Source: Streptomyces corallincola
GTDB taxonomy: Bacteria; Actinomycetota; Actinomycetes; Streptomycetales; Streptomycetaceae
DNA: 64,000 nucleotides
Direction: 5' to 3'
Assembly (NCBI RefSeq): GCF_019104725.1
Contig: NZ_JAHRXF010000019.1
Coordinates: 1-64,000, forward strand
This document shows, in pieces, positions 35,364 through 45,482 of the stretch; the first letter of the stretch is position 1, and every line of letters begins with the position of its first letter. The notes beneath the pieces are model-generated. The model saw only the letters and a program-made list of their open reading frames with translations, searched no databases and was not told the DNA's origin. A program made the position numbers and the translations under genes.

Positions 35364-36287
35364 TCAGCCGTCCCGGAGCCGCTTCAGCCGGGCCACGTCC
35401 GCCGCGTGCCCCTCCCTGCCGCCCGGTGTCTCGATGACCAGCGGGACGCCCTCGGTCGCGGGATGCGTCATCAGCGCCCGGAACGGGTCCTCCCCGATGT
35501 GCCCGGCGCCGATGTTCTCGTGCCGGTCCTTGTGCGCGCCCGCCACGTCCTTGGAGTCGTTGGCGTGGATCAGCTTCAGCCGCCCCTCGCCCACCGTCTC
35601 CACCAGCAGATCCAGCGTCCGGTGCATGCCGTGCGTCCCGGTCAGGTCGTGCCCGGCGGCGAACACGTGGCAGGTGTCCAGGCAGACGCCCAGCTTCGGG
35701 TGGGCGTCCAGGGCGTCGAAGTACGGCCCGAAGTCCCAGGTCCGCGAGCACAGTGAGGCGCCCTGCCCGGCCGTGGACTCCAGCAGCAGGAACGGGTCGT
35801 CGTCGTGGGTCAGCTCCTCCAGCAGCGGCAGCAGACGCGCCCGCACCTGCTTGAGGGCCACCTCGCGGTCCCGGCCGCCGGTCGCGCTGCCGGTGTGCAC
35901 CACCACCCCGAGCGCCCCGATCTCCCGGCCGCGCCGCAGCGAGTGCCGCAGCGACTCCACCGACCTGTCCACCGTCGCCTCGGTGTGCGAGCCGAAGTTG
36001 ATCAGATACGGCGCGTGCACGTACGCCGGGACCGCGCGCTCGGCGCACTCCGCGCGGAACGCCTCGTCCTGGCGCGGGTTGCCCGCCGGGGTGGCCCAGC
36101 CGCGCGGGTTGGCGACGAACACCTGCACCGTCTCCGCGTCCAGCTCACGGGCGTACGACAGGCCGACGGAGTGCAGACCACCGGCCACCGGGACGTGACC
36201 GCCGACCGGGTTCCGGGAGATCCCGGCCGGGATCCGGGGACGTTCGGCGGGGTGGCCGGCCGGGGTGCGGGGGCGCTCGATGCTCAC
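35364..36287 (-). CDS. nfo: Deoxyribonuclease IV (AP endonuclease)
   Basis: A 307-residue TIM-barrel AP endonuclease with the metal-binding set HAPYLIN, VVHTGSATGG, LLEST(AGQG), CLDTCHVFAAGHD, HANDSKD and IGEDPF. It cuts DNA at abasic sites during base-excision repair. The first 30 residues are a Pro/Arg-rich extension compared with the bacterial norm; a later in-frame start is possible. GTG start. It lies upstream of the PASTA kinase on the same strand but across a 37-base gap; they are probably separate units. Confidence 0.9.
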   Translation of the reverse strand: MSIERPRTPAGHPAERPRIPAGISRNPVGGHVPVAGGLHSVGLSYARELDAETVQVFVANPRGWATPAGNPRQDEAFRAECAERAVPAYVHAPYLINFGSHTEATVDRSVESLRHSLRRGREIGALGVVVHTGSATGGRDREVALKQVRARLLPLLEELTHDDDPFLLLESTAGQGASLCSRTWDFGPYFDALDAHPKLGVCLDTCHVFAAGHDLTGTHGMHRTLDLLVETVGEGRLKLIHANDSKDVAGAHKDRHENIGAGHIGEDPFRALMTHPATEGVPLVIETPGGREGHAADVARLKRLRDG

Positions 36288-36324
36288 CCGTCCAGGGTGT
36301 CACGCCGGACACCCCGCCCCGGCC

Positions 36325-38262
36325 TCAGCGGATGGTGAGCGTGATCACCGAGCCCCTGGGCGCCCGGTCGCCCCCGGCCGGGGACTGCCGCTTCACGGTG
36401 TCCCCGAAGAGACCGAACAGCCCCCGGTCCTCCTTGACCTCGAAGCCCGCGTCCTTCAGCTTCCGCTCCGCGTCGTCCACGTCCGAACCGGTCACCTCCG
36501 GGACGTCCACCAGCTCCGGACCCTTCGACAAGGTCAGCGTCACCGTGTCGCCCTCGGCCGCCTCCGCGTCGCCCGCCGGGCTCTGCCGGGCCACCTGGCC
36601 CGCGTCGGCGTCCGCGTTCACCCGCTCCGGCGCGACGACGACCTTCAGCCCCTCGTCCGCCAGCTCCTTCCGGGCGTCCGCCAGATCCTCACCGGTCACG
36701 TCCGGCACGTCCACCCGCGCGCCCTTGCTCACCTTCAGCGCGATGGCCGAGCCCGCGTGCCGCTCCGTACCGGCCGCCGGGTCGGTGCCGATCACCTGGT
36801 CCCGGTCCACGTCGTCGCTGAACTCCCGGCTCACCATGCCCGGTTCGAACCCGGCGGCCTTCAGCCGCTGCCGTGCCTCGGTGAGCGCGAGCCCGCCCAG
36901 GTCCGGGACCTTCACGATCTCCGGTCCGCGCGACACGACCAGCGTCACCGAGCCGTTGCCCCGAATCCGGGCCCCGGCCGCCGGGTCGGTGCTGATCACC
37001 GTGCCGCGCGCTGCCGTGTCGCTGAACTCCCGGCGTGTCTGCCGCACCCCGAGCCCGGTGTCCGCCAGCCGCGCCCGCGCCTGCTCCTCGGACCGCCCCA
37101 GCACCGGCGGGACCTTCGTGAACTGGCCCGAGTTGATGTACCAGACGCCCGCCCCGAGACCGAGCGCCACCAGCACCGCCACCACCAGCGTCAGCACCCC
37201 GCGCCGGGGCGCCCGCCGCCGGGCGGCCGGTGGCACCGGGCCGCTCTCCAGCAGGCTGGTGTGGAGCACACCCGTCCGTGCCTCGTCCGGCCCGCCCGGC
37301 TCGTTCACCGGCAGCGGGCGGGGCACGGTCGGCGAGCGCGGGATCACGCTCGTCCGGTCCTCCGCGTTGTCGTGCCCGGCGGCCAGCGCCTGCGGGGGTA
37401 CGGCGTCCAGCTGCTCCGGGGTGAGCGTGGCGCGCGCCGCGAGGACCGCGCCGAGCAGCGCCGCCGCGTCCGCCGGGCGGATCTCCGGGTTCCGCGCCGT
37501 CGCCGCCGCGACCAGCTCGTCCAGCGCGTACGGCAGACCCGGCACCAGCGCGGAGGGCGGGGGCACGTCCTCGTGCACGTGCTGGAAGAGAATCCGCGCC
37601 GCCGACTCGCCCGTGTGCGGCTTGCCGCCGGTCAGCGTCTCGTACAGCACGACACCGCACGCGTACACGTCCACCCGCGCGTCCGAGCCGCCCCGCTCGA
37701 TCTGCTCCGGGGCGAGGTACGACACGGTGCCCAGCACCGCGCCGGTGGTGGCGGTCGCCGCGTCCACCGAGCGGACCAGCCCGAAGTCGGCGACCTTCAC
37801 CCGGCCGTCGTCCCCTATCAGCACGTTCTCCGGCTTCATGTCCCGGTGCACGAAACCCGCCCGGTGCGCGGCGCCCAGCGCGGCCAGCACCGGTTCCAGG
37901 ATGTCCAGCGCGGCCCTCGGCTGGAGCGCGCCGCGCTCGCGCAGCACGTCCCGCAGGGTGCAGCCCGCGATGTACTCCATCGCCAGATAGACGTACGACC
38001 CGTCGGCGCCCTGGTCGAAGACCTGCACCACGTTCGGGTGCGCCAGCCGCGCCACCGACTTCGCCTCCCGGATGAACCGGTCCACGAAGGAGCGGTCCGC
38101 CGCCAGTGCCGGGTGCATCACCTTGAGCGCCAGCACCCGGTCCAGCCGGGTGTCCACCGCCCGGTACACCGTCGCCATCCCCCCCATCGCGATCCGTGCC
38201 TTGACGCGATACCTGCCGTCGAGCACCTTTCCGACGAGGGGGTCCTGAAGGGTCGTGTCCAC
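36325..38262 (-). CDS. pkaF: PASTA-domain Ser/Thr protein kinase
   Basis: A 645-residue kinase: an N-terminal kinase domain (Lys47, HRDMKPEN with catalytic Asp141, DFG at 159-161), a disordered linker, a membrane helix at about 360-380, and four C-terminal PASTA repeats starting at VPPVLG, VPDLGG, VPDVTG and VPEVTG. The PASTA repeats bind muropeptides, so the kinase likely links wall state to cell division. The GTG is the only sensible start. S. coelicolor has a similar PASTA kinase in this position (PkaF by memory). Confidence 0.92.
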   Translation of the reverse strand: MDTTLQDPLVGKVLDGRYRVKARIAMGGMATVYRAVDTRLDRVLALKVMHPALAADRSFVDRFIREAKSVARLAHPNVVQVFDQGADGSYVYLAMEYIAGCTLRDVLRERGALQPRAALDILEPVLAALGAAHRAGFVHRDMKPENVLIGDDGRVKVADFGLVRSVDAATATTGAVLGTVSYLAPEQIERGGSDARVDVYACGVVLYETLTGGKPHTGESAARILFQHVHEDVPPPSALVPGLPYALDELVAAATARNPEIRPADAAALLGAVLAARATLTPEQLDAVPPQALAAGHDNAEDRTSVIPRSPTVPRPLPVNEPGGPDEARTGVLHTSLLESGPVPPAARRRAPRRGVLTLVVAVLVALGLGAGVWYINSGQFTKVPPVLGRSEEQARARLADTGLGVRQTRREFSDTAARGTVISTDPAAGARIRGNGSVTLVVSRGPEIVKVPDLGGLALTEARQRLKAAGFEPGMVSREFSDDVDRDQVIGTDPAAGTERHAGSAIALKVSKGARVDVPDVTGEDLADARKELADEGLKVVVAPERVNADADAGQVARQSPAGDAEAAEGDTVTLTLSKGPELVDVPEVTGSDVDDAERKLKDAGFEVKEDRGLFGLFGDTVKRQSPAGGDRAPRGSVITLTIR

Positions 38263-38333
38263 CCACCGAGTCTAAGAGCGCCCGCGGACCACTCGTCCCG
38301 CTTGCAGCAGACCTGTGACGCACCCCCGGGCTG

Positions 38334-39131
<798 letters not shown>

Positions 39132-39368
39132 TCAGCCCCCCTGCACGGCGGTGAGGACCTCGACCCGGTCGCCGTCGGCGAGCGCGGTACCGGCCCAGCG
39201 CGAGCGCGGTACGACGGTCTCGTTGACGGCGGCGGCCACCCCGGAGGGCGCGGCGGTCAGGGTGCGGACCACGGCGTCCAGCGCGGTGCCCGGCGCGAGC
39301 CGCCGGAGCCGCCCGTTCACGGACACGGCGACCGCCGCGCCGGGTGAGTCGGTACCCGTGGTGGTCAT
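39132..39368 (-). CDS. thiS: Sulfur carrier protein ThiS
   Basis: A 78-residue ubiquitin-like carrier with the essential C-terminal Gly-Gly (VQGG), which is adenylated and converted to a thiocarboxylate. It donates sulfur to ThiG. It overlaps the thiO stop by four bases and ends three bases before thiG, so all three are co-translated. The first 12 residues are unstructured and may be dispensable. Confidence 0.92.
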   Translation of the reverse strand: MTTTGTDSPGAAVAVSVNGRLRRLAPGTALDAVVRTLTAAPSGVAAAVNETVVPRSRWAGTALADGDRVEVLTAVQGG

Positions 39369-40537
39369 GCGTGCTGCTCCTGACGTGCGGCGGGGCGTGC
39401 GGTACGGAAGCGCTCCGGGGCGAACGGGCGGGCCACGGCGGGGACGGCGCCCCCGGCCAGCGTCTCGGCCATCACGTCCCCGGTGACCGGCGTCAGCAGC
39501 ACCCCGTTGCGATGGTGGCCGGTGGCGAGCAGCAGCCCGTCCAGGCCGGACGGCCCGAGCAGCGGGGCGTTGTCGGGCGAGCCGGGACGCAGCCCCGCGC
39601 GGGTCTCGGTGAGCGGCAGCTCGGTGATGCCGGGCAGCAGCGCGTGGGCGTCGCGCAGCAGCTCGTACACGCCCCCGGCGGTGACCGTGGTGTCGAAGCC
39701 CTGCTCCTCGCTGGTCGCGCCGATCACCAGCTCGCCGTTCTCGCGCGGCACCAGATAGACGCCGCTGCCGCGCACCACGGCCCGCACGGTCCGGCTGAGG
39801 AAGGGCGCGTACCGGGCGGGCACGGTGAGCCGCAGCACCTGGCCCTTCACCGGGCGGACCGGGGGCCGCACCTCCTCCGGGACTCCGTCCAGGAGCGCGC
39901 TGAACGCGCCGCCCGCCAGCACCACCTGCCCGGCGCCGGGCGCGGACCCGTCCGCGAGGGTCAGCCCGGTGGCCCGGCCGCCGCGCACGTCGAGGCGCTC
40001 GGCGCGCGCCCGGTGGAAGGCGACCCCGGCCCGCTCGCAGGCGGTGAGCAGCGCGGTGGCCAGCCGCCGGGGGTCGATCTGGTGGTCGCCGTCCACCCGG
40101 AGCCCGCCGCGCACACCGGGCGCCAGCATCGGTTCGAGCCGTCGGCACTCCCGGCCGGTCAGCCAGTCGGCGTCCAGCCCGCAGCGGAGCTGGAGGGCGT
40201 GCAGTTCGCGCAGGTCGGCGCGGTCGTCGGCGTCGAGGGCGACGGCCAGGGTGCCGCAGCGGCGGTATCCGAGATCCTGCCCGGAGACCTCGGCCAGCTC
40301 GGCGGCGAAGGCCGGGTAGCGGCGGGCCGACTCCAGGTTGAGGGCGAGGAGGCGTTCCTCGCCGTGGTGCAGTTCGGTGACGGCGGCCAGCATCCCGGCG
40401 GCGACCCGCGCGGCCCCGCCGCCCGGCTCGGGGTCCACCACGGCCACGGCGAGCCCGCGCCGCGCGCTCCGCCAGGCCGTGACCAGACCGATGATCCCGC
40501 CTCCGACCACGAGGACGTCGTACGTACGTGACGGCAT
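39365..40537 (-). CDS. thiO: Glycine oxidase ThiO
   Basis: A 390-residue FAD oxidase of the DAO superfamily, with VVGGGIIG near the N-terminus, a central substrate-binding barrel and GLRPGSPDNAPLLGP towards the C-terminus. It makes the dehydroglycine used by ThiG. It is the first gene after the TPP riboswitch, and the ATG lies only a few bases past its 3' end, so ribosome access is plausibly gated by TPP. Confidence 0.93.
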   Translation of the reverse strand: MPSRTYDVLVVGGGIIGLVTAWRSARRGLAVAVVDPEPGGGAARVAAGMLAAVTELHHGEERLLALNLESARRYPAFAAELAEVSGQDLGYRRCGTLAVALDADDRADLRELHALQLRCGLDADWLTGRECRRLEPMLAPGVRGGLRVDGDHQIDPRRLATALLTACERAGVAFHRARAERLDVRGGRATGLTLADGSAPGAGQVVLAGGAFSALLDGVPEEVRPPVRPVKGQVLRLTVPARYAPFLSRTVRAVVRGSGVYLVPRENGELVIGATSEEQGFDTTVTAGGVYELLRDAHALLPGITELPLTETRAGLRPGSPDNAPLLGPSGLDGLLLATGHHRNGVLLTPVTGDVMAETLAGGAVPAVARPFAPERFRTARPAARQEQHA

Positions 40538-40545
40538 GGGCGTCC

Positions 40546-40640
40546 AGCCCCTCCCTTCGCCGGCATGACCCGGATCAGGTTCGTACGGTCGGAGGCCGCC
40601 AGCCTCCCTCTCAGCCCGGTGCGCCGGGCTCCCGCGAGTG
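40546..40640 (-). promoter_or_regulatory. TPP riboswitch (THI element)
   Basis: On the minus strand, GGGCTGAGA and the later GAACCTGATCCGGGTCATG contain the two invariant sets of the TPP aptamer, with a variable stem between and GGCGAAGGGAGG at the 3' end close to the thiO start. TPP binding should sequester the ribosome site. Edges are approximate. Confidence 0.92.
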
Positions 40641-40740
40641 CGTGTACGCCCGCCAGCCTAGCCCCGGCCGCCGGAGGCCCGTAAGAGCGCCCCCGGCGGC
40701 CCCGTACGGGGTGGTGTGGAACAGGTCACGGTCACGCCCC

Positions 40741-40770
40741 CTGACTGACTTTTCGTCAGGTGTCTATGGT
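40741..40770 (+). promoter_or_regulatory. Leaderless promoter with inverted repeat
   Basis: CTGACT (40741-40746) and TATGGT (40765-40770), 18 bases apart, end seven bases before the GTG at 40777, so the transcript would be leaderless. CTGAC-N5-GTCAG (40745-40759) sits between the hexamers, a position suited to a repressor. Confidence 0.5.
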
Positions 40771-40776
40771 GATCAG

Positions 40777-42045
40777 GTGAGCGAGCAGACAGCCCCGGCG
40801 GGTGCGGCGGGAACGGGACGGGTGCGGCGGGTGGTCGTCGCCGGTGCGGGCATGGCCGGGGTGCGGACGGCGGTGGCACTGCGCGAACAGGGCTTCACCG
40901 GCGACATCACCCTGATCGGCGCCGAACCCCACCAGCCCTACGACCGGCCCCCGCTCTCCAAGGCCGTCCTGCTCGGCAAGTCCGACGGCTCCGCCTTCGA
41001 CGTGGACTTCGACTCCCTCGGCATCGAGCTGCGGCTCGGCTGCGACGCGCTCGGGGTCCGCCCCGCCGAGCACGTCCTCGACACCGGGGCCGGACCGGTC
41101 CCGTACGACGCCCTGGTGCTGGCCACCGGCGCCGAGCCGCTGCGGCTGCCCGGCACCGCGGGCGTCCCCGGCACCCATCTGCTGCGCACCCTGGACGACG
41201 CCGAACGGCTGCGCCCGGTGCTGGCCCGCAGGCACACCGTCGTGGTGGTCGGCGCGGGCTGGATCGGCGCCGAGTTCGCCACCGCCGCCCGTGAGGCGGG
41301 CTGCGCTGTGACCGTCGTGGAGGCCGCCGACCGGCCGCTCGCGGGCGCGCTCCCCGCCGAGGTCGCCGCCCCGATGGCCGCCTGGTACGCCGACAGCGGC
41401 GCCGACCTGCGCACCGGCGCACGGGTGACCCGCGTCGAGCCCGGCGGGCCCGGAGGGGGCGGAGGGGGCGGCGGGGTCGTCCTGGACGACGGCACCCGGC
41501 TGCCCGCCGACGCCGTCGTGGTCGGCATCGGCGCCCGCCCCGCGACCGGCTGGCTGGCCGGGTCCGGGATCGAGCTGGGCGCGGAGGGCGAGGTGCTGGC
41601 CGACGCGGGGCTGCGCTCCTCCGCCGAGGACGTGTACGCGGTCGGTGACTGCGTCTCCTTCCCGTCCGCCCGCTACGGCACCCGGCTGCTCGTCCACCAC
41701 TGGGACAACGCCCTCCAGGGGCCGCGCACGGTCGCCGCGAACATCCTGGACGAGACCCCGGCGGTCTACGACCCGGTGCCGTACTTCTGGTCCGAGCAGT
41801 TCGGCCGCTTCGTGCAGTACGCCGGACACCACGCGGACGCCGACCGGCTGGTGTGGCGGGGCGAGCCGGACGGGCCCGCCTGGTCGGTGTGCTGGCTGCG
41901 CGGGGACCGGCTGGTGGCGCTGCTCGCCGTGGGCCGACCGCGCGACCTCGCCCAGGGACGGCGGCTGATCGAGTCCGGGCGCCCGGTGGACGACGGCGTC
42001 CTCACGGACCCGTCCCGCCCGCTGAAGGACGCGGCCCTGGGGTGA
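40777..42045 (+). CDS. FAD-dependent pyridine nucleotide-disulfide-type oxidoreductase
   Basis: A 422-residue two-Rossmann reductase with GAGMAG for FAD, ATGAEPLRLPG, GAGWIGAEFA for NAD(P)H and a late VYAVGDC. The layout matches ferredoxin/rubredoxin reductases of the class used with P450s and dioxygenases. GTG at 40777 is chosen for the leaderless promoter and for the family N-terminus. A Gly-rich tract (GPGGGGGGGG) interrupts a loop near residue 225, an unusual low-complexity insert. Confidence 0.87.
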   Translation: MSEQTAPAGAAGTGRVRRVVVAGAGMAGVRTAVALREQGFTGDITLIGAEPHQPYDRPPLSKAVLLGKSDGSAFDVDFDSLGIELRLGCDALGVRPAEHVLDTGAGPVPYDALVLATGAEPLRLPGTAGVPGTHLLRTLDDAERLRPVLARRHTVVVVGAGWIGAEFATAAREAGCAVTVVEAADRPLAGALPAEVAAPMAAWYADSGADLRTGARVTRVEPGGPGGGGGGGGVVLDDGTRLPADAVVVGIGARPATGWLAGSGIELGAEGEVLADAGLRSSAEDVYAVGDCVSFPSARYGTRLLVHHWDNALQGPRTVAANILDETPAVYDPVPYFWSEQFGRFVQYAGHHADADRLVWRGEPDGPAWSVCWLRGDRLVALLAVGRPRDLAQGRRLIESGRPVDDGVLTDPSRPLKDAALG

Positions 42046-42226
42046 GCCCCGGGGGTGGCCGGGGGTGGGCCCCGGGGGTGGGTCCCAGGGGCGTGTCCGG
42101 GGGCGCGGGGGACAGCCGGAGTCCTCGCCGGGGGACGCCCGCAGTGCTCGCCGGGGGAGGGCCGGAGCACTCCTGGTGGCGGTGCCCGGCTTCCGACTGT
42201 CGGTGCGGGATGGCAGGCTTGTTCCC
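42046..42226 (+). other. G-run-rich intergenic interval
   Basis: This 181-base gap carries many runs of three to five G on the plus strand (42050-42150), enough for a G-quadruplex, and several CGCCGGGGG units. No gene is evident. It sits just upstream of the Rv2175c-like gene. Confidence 0.5.
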
Positions 42227-42592
42227 GTGACCGAGATTGACACGAAGACCGACGCTCTCGTCCCTGCCTGGCTCACCCTCCCCGACATCGCGGAACAGCT
42301 CGATGTCGAGGTGACACGTGTGCGGCAGCTGGTCAAGGAGGGCCAGCTGATCGCCGTACGCCGTGGCGAGAACCGCGCGCTGCACGTCCCCGCCGCCTTC
42401 ATCGACGGCGACAAGGTCGTCAAGGGCCTCACCGGCACCCTGACGCTCCTGCGGGACGACGGCTTCACGGACGAAGAGATGCTGGAGTGGCTGTTCACGC
42501 CCGACCCGACCCTGCCCGGCACTCCGGCCCAGGCCCTGAGCGAGAATCGCGGCACGGAGGTGAAGCGCCGCGCCCAGGCGCTCGCCGTCTGA
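42227..42592 (+). CDS. Rv2175c-family DNA-binding protein
   Basis: A 121-residue protein with a winged helix-turn-helix ([21 protein letters not shown] at residues 15-35, read in two) and a C-terminal ELF-type domain. The Mycobacterium tuberculosis homologue Rv2175c lies beside PknL and is its phosphorylation target. Here a PASTA kinase is 4 kb away and oppositely oriented. GTG start. The Streptomyces target is unknown. Confidence 0.85.
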   Translation: MTEIDTKTDALVPAWLTLPDIAEQLDVEVTRVRQLVKEGQLIAVRRGENRALHVPAAFIDGDKVVKGLTGTLTLLRDDGFTDEEMLEWLFTPDPTLPGTPAQALSENRGTEVKRRAQALAV

Positions 42593-42689
42593 CCGACCGC
42601 CGAGCGGGCGGCCCACCCGGCCGGTGACCACCACGGCACCGGCCGGAGGGCCGCCTCCGGCACACCGACCACCCAGGGGGACCGCCCGC

Positions 42690-43337
42690 ATGTCCGACGC
42701 CGCCCGCTCCGCGCTGGCCGACGCCCGTCTCTACCTGTGCACGGACGCCCGCCGTGAGCGCGGCGACCTCGCCGGGTTCCTGGACGCCGTCCTCGCCGGG
42801 GGCGTGGACATCGTCCAGCTCCGGGACAAGGGCATGGAGGCCGCCGAGGAACTGGAACACCTCCGGGTCGTCGCCGACGCCTGCGCCCGGCACGGCAAGC
42901 TGCTCGCCGTCAACGACCGCGCCGACGTCGCCCACGCGGCCGGAGCCGCCGTCCTCCACCTCGGCCAGGGCGACCTCCCGGTGCCCGCGGCCCGCGCGAT
43001 CCTCGGCCGGGACGTCCTGATCGGCCGCTCCACGCACAGCGCGGCGGAGGCCGAGGCCGCCGCCGTCCAGGACGGCGTGGACTACTTCTGCACCGGCCCC
43101 TGCTGGCCCACCCCCACCAAGCCCGGCCGCCCGGCCCCCGGACTCGGCCTGGTCCGCCACACCGCCGCCCTCGGCACGGACCGCCCCTGGTTCGCCATCG
43201 GCGGCATCGGCCTCGACACCCTGGACGAGGTCCTCGACGCGGGCGCCCGCCGGGTCGTCGTGGTCCGCGCCCTCACCGAGGCCCCCGACCCCGGCGCGGC
43301 GGCGGCCGAGTTCGCGGAACGGCTGCGCACGGCGTAA
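42690..43337 (+). CDS. thiE: Thiamine-phosphate synthase
   Basis: A 215-residue TIM-barrel enzyme that couples the pyrimidine and thiazole moieties of thiamine. [15 protein letters not shown] and the diphosphate-binding [13 protein letters not shown] are present. ATG at 42690. It is on the opposite strand from thiOSG and shows no TPP element of its own. Confidence 0.92.
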   Translation: MSDAARSALADARLYLCTDARRERGDLAGFLDAVLAGGVDIVQLRDKGMEAAEELEHLRVVADACARHGKLLAVNDRADVAHAAGAAVLHLGQGDLPVPAARAILGRDVLIGRSTHSAAEAEAAAVQDGVDYFCTGPCWPTPTKPGRPAPGLGLVRHTAALGTDRPWFAIGGIGLDTLDEVLDAGARRVVVVRALTEAPDPGAAAAEFAERLRTA

Positions 43338-43422
43338 CACGGCCGGGACGCGGCACCCGCGTGGCGGGCGTCCCAAGGGATGGACACCCGTCCGGCAATC
43401 CGGGCAAATACCCGCCGTCCGG

Positions 43423-43451
43423 TTGGGTGACCGCGCCCCCCTGGCTAACCT
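43423..43451 (+). promoter_or_regulatory. Leaderless promoter for metF
   Basis: TTGGGT (43423-43428) and TAACCT (43446-43451), 17 bases apart, with the ATG just seven bases past the -10. The message should be leaderless. No SAM riboswitch precedes it. Confidence 0.6.
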
Positions 43452-43457
43452 GCCGTT

Positions 43458-44381
43458 ATGGCCCTCGGAACCCCGTCCACCAGGACCGACCGCGCGCGCA
43501 CCGTGCGGGACATCCTCCTGTCCGGCAAGACGACGTACTCCTTCGAGTTCTACGCGCCGAAGACCGCCCAGGGCGAGCGGAACCTGTGGAACGCGCTGCG
43601 CAGGGTCGAGGCCGTCGCGCCCGACTTCGTCTCCGTCACCTACGGCGCGGGCGGCTCCACCCGCGCCACCACGGTCAGGGAGACCGAGCAGATCGTCGCG
43701 GACACCACCCTCACCCCGGTCGCCCACCTCACCGCCGTGGACCACTCCGTCGCCGAACTGCGCAACATCATCGGGCAGTACGCCGACGCGGGCATCCGCA
43801 ACATGCTCGCGGTGCGCGGCGACCCGCCCGGCGACCCGATGGGCGACTGGGTGGCCCACCCCACCGGACTGACGTACGCGGCCGAACTGGTCCGGCTCAT
43901 CAAGGAGTCGGGCGACTTCTGTGTGGGCGTCGCCGCGTTCCCGGAGATGCATCCGCGCTCCGGCGACTGGGACACCGACGTCCGGCACTTCGTGGACAAG
44001 TGCCGCGCGGGCGCCGACTACGCCATCACCCAGATGTTCTTCCACCCGGAGTCCTATCTGCGGCTGCGCGACAAGGTCGCCGCCGCCGGGTGCGACACCC
44101 CGGTGATCCCCGAGATCCTGCCCGTCACCAGCGTGCGGATGCTGGAACGCCTGCCGAGGCTCAGCAACGCGGCCTTCCCCGACGCCCTGAAAGAGCGGAT
44201 GCTCACAGCCAAGGACGATCCGGCGGCGGTACGCTCCCTCGGTATCGACTTCGCCACGGAGTTCTGCGCCCGGCTGCTGGCCGAGGGAGTGCCCGGTCTG
44301 CACTTCATCACGCTGAACAACTCCACGGCGACCCTGGAAATCTACGAGAACCTGGGCCTGCACCACACCTCGCGGGCCTAG
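43458..44381 (+). CDS. metF: Methylenetetrahydrofolate reductase
   Basis: A 307-residue FAD enzyme reducing 5,10-methylene-THF to 5-methyl-THF, the methyl donor for methionine. [10 protein letters not shown] with the catalytic Glu, [21 protein letters not shown] and the C-terminal FYTLNN-type LHFITLNNS are present. ATG start following a leaderless promoter. It stands between thiE and a membrane protein on the same strand. Confidence 0.94.
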   Translation: MALGTPSTRTDRARTVRDILLSGKTTYSFEFYAPKTAQGERNLWNALRRVEAVAPDFVSVTYGAGGSTRATTVRETEQIVADTTLTPVAHLTAVDHSVAELRNIIGQYADAGIRNMLAVRGDPPGDPMGDWVAHPTGLTYAAELVRLIKESGDFCVGVAAFPEMHPRSGDWDTDVRHFVDKCRAGADYAITQMFFHPESYLRLRDKVAAAGCDTPVIPEILPVTSVRMLERLPRLSNAAFPDALKERMLTAKDDPAAVRSLGIDFATEFCARLLAEGVPGLHFITLNNSTATLEIYENLGLHHTSRA

Positions 44382-44437
44382 ACCCGCCGTACCGCTCTGG
44401 GACACACTGCGAAGCGGCAACTGGGAGAGGGGCGTAC

Positions 44438-45415
44438 ATGGGCTTGACGGTCCTCTACATCGCGTTCGGAGTCGTCGCGCTCTGGCTGCTCAGCGAGGTG
44501 CTGCTCCAGTACAAGGCGCGGCTGCGCTGGCGGTTGCTGGCGTTCGGCGGCTTCCTCGGTGTGGTGGCGGGCGTGCTGCTGGCGAGCGTCCTGGTGATCG
44601 GCGCGGGCGCGGTCGCCTTCGCGCTCGGCCAGACCTACGTCACCCTGTCCTTCCGGCGCGGCTTCGCGTCCGGCTGGGCCGTCAAGCGGCCCGAGCGGGG
44701 CGCGGACGACGCCGACAGCGGCGGCAAGAAGCGCCGCCGGGGCCGCGCCGACCGCCACGAGGACCCCGAGGCGGACGGCTTCCCGCCGTCGCCCGACGCC
44801 CACGACGACGGGGGCGCCGGACTCCCGGACCGCTCCGCCGACTTCGGGCCGTCCGGTCACCCCGGCCAGGACGACGACTACGACCGGGACGACGTGTTCA
44901 CCCCGGCCCGCCCCGCCGCTGCCGCCGAGACCACCGCCGTCTACGAGCCCCAGCCGATGCCCGACGACACCGGTTCCTACGGCGTCTACGGCGACGGCGC
45001 CTACGCCGCCGCCCAGCAGGCCCAGCAGCAGCCCCAGACCGGCGAGCAGACCTACGGCTACGACTACCCGGCCTACCAGCAGCAGGGCTACGGCTACGAC
45101 GCCGGCGCGCAGCAGGGCTACGCCAACTACTCCGACCCGTACATCGGCGCCCAGTCCTACGGCACGTCCTACGACACCGGCGGCTACCCCCAGCAGCAGT
45201 ACGGCCAGCAGCAGGGCCAGGCCCACGACCCGTACGCGGGCGGCGGCTACGACCAGACCCCGGCCGAGGGCGTCTGGGTCCCGCAGCAGCGCGGCGACGA
45301 GAACTACGGCGGCGAACTCCCGCCCGAGCAGCAGGGCTACGGCTACGACGCGCAGCAGGGTCGGCAACAGCAGCAGCACGGCGCCGGGTACGACGAGCAG
45401 CAGTACCGTTTCTGA
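44438..45415 (+). CDS. Membrane protein with Gln/Gly/Tyr-rich low-complexity tail
   Basis: A 325-residue protein. Two membrane helices (about 4-22 and 36-62) are followed by a basic stretch (KKRRRGRADR), an acidic section and a roughly 150-residue tail of repeated QQGYGYD, QQQ and YGxY units with almost no hydrophobic side chains. The tail resembles prion-like or phase-separating sequences. GAGAGG upstream of the ATG. It is at the end of a plus-strand run and is followed by short tandem repeats and a terminator. Function unknown. Confidence 0.8.
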   Translation: MGLTVLYIAFGVVALWLLSEVLLQYKARLRWRLLAFGGFLGVVAGVLLASVLVIGAGAVAFALGQTYVTLSFRRGFASGWAVKRPERGADDADSGGKKRRRGRADRHEDPEADGFPPSPDAHDDGGAGLPDRSADFGPSGHPGQDDDYDRDDVFTPARPAAAAETTAVYEPQPMPDDTGSYGVYGDGAYAAAQQAQQQPQTGEQTYGYDYPAYQQQGYGYDAGAQQGYANYSDPYIGAQSYGTSYDTGGYPQQQYGQQQGQAHDPYAGGGYDQTPAEGVWVPQQRGDENYGGELPPEQQGYGYDAQQGRQQQQHGAGYDEQQYRF

Positions 45416-45463
45416 GCGCCGCCCACGTTTCTGAGCGCCGCCCCCGTTTCTGAGCACCGCTCC
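45407..45463 (+). repeat. Three 19-base tandem repeats over a stop codon
   Basis: CGTTTCTGAGCGCCGCCC-like units at 45407, 45426 and 45445; the first contains the TGA stop of the Gln/Gly/Tyr protein. The third has one changed base in its core. Each unit keeps an in-frame TGA. Confidence 0.8.
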
Positions 45464-45482
45464 CGAGCGGCCTTCCCGTGCG

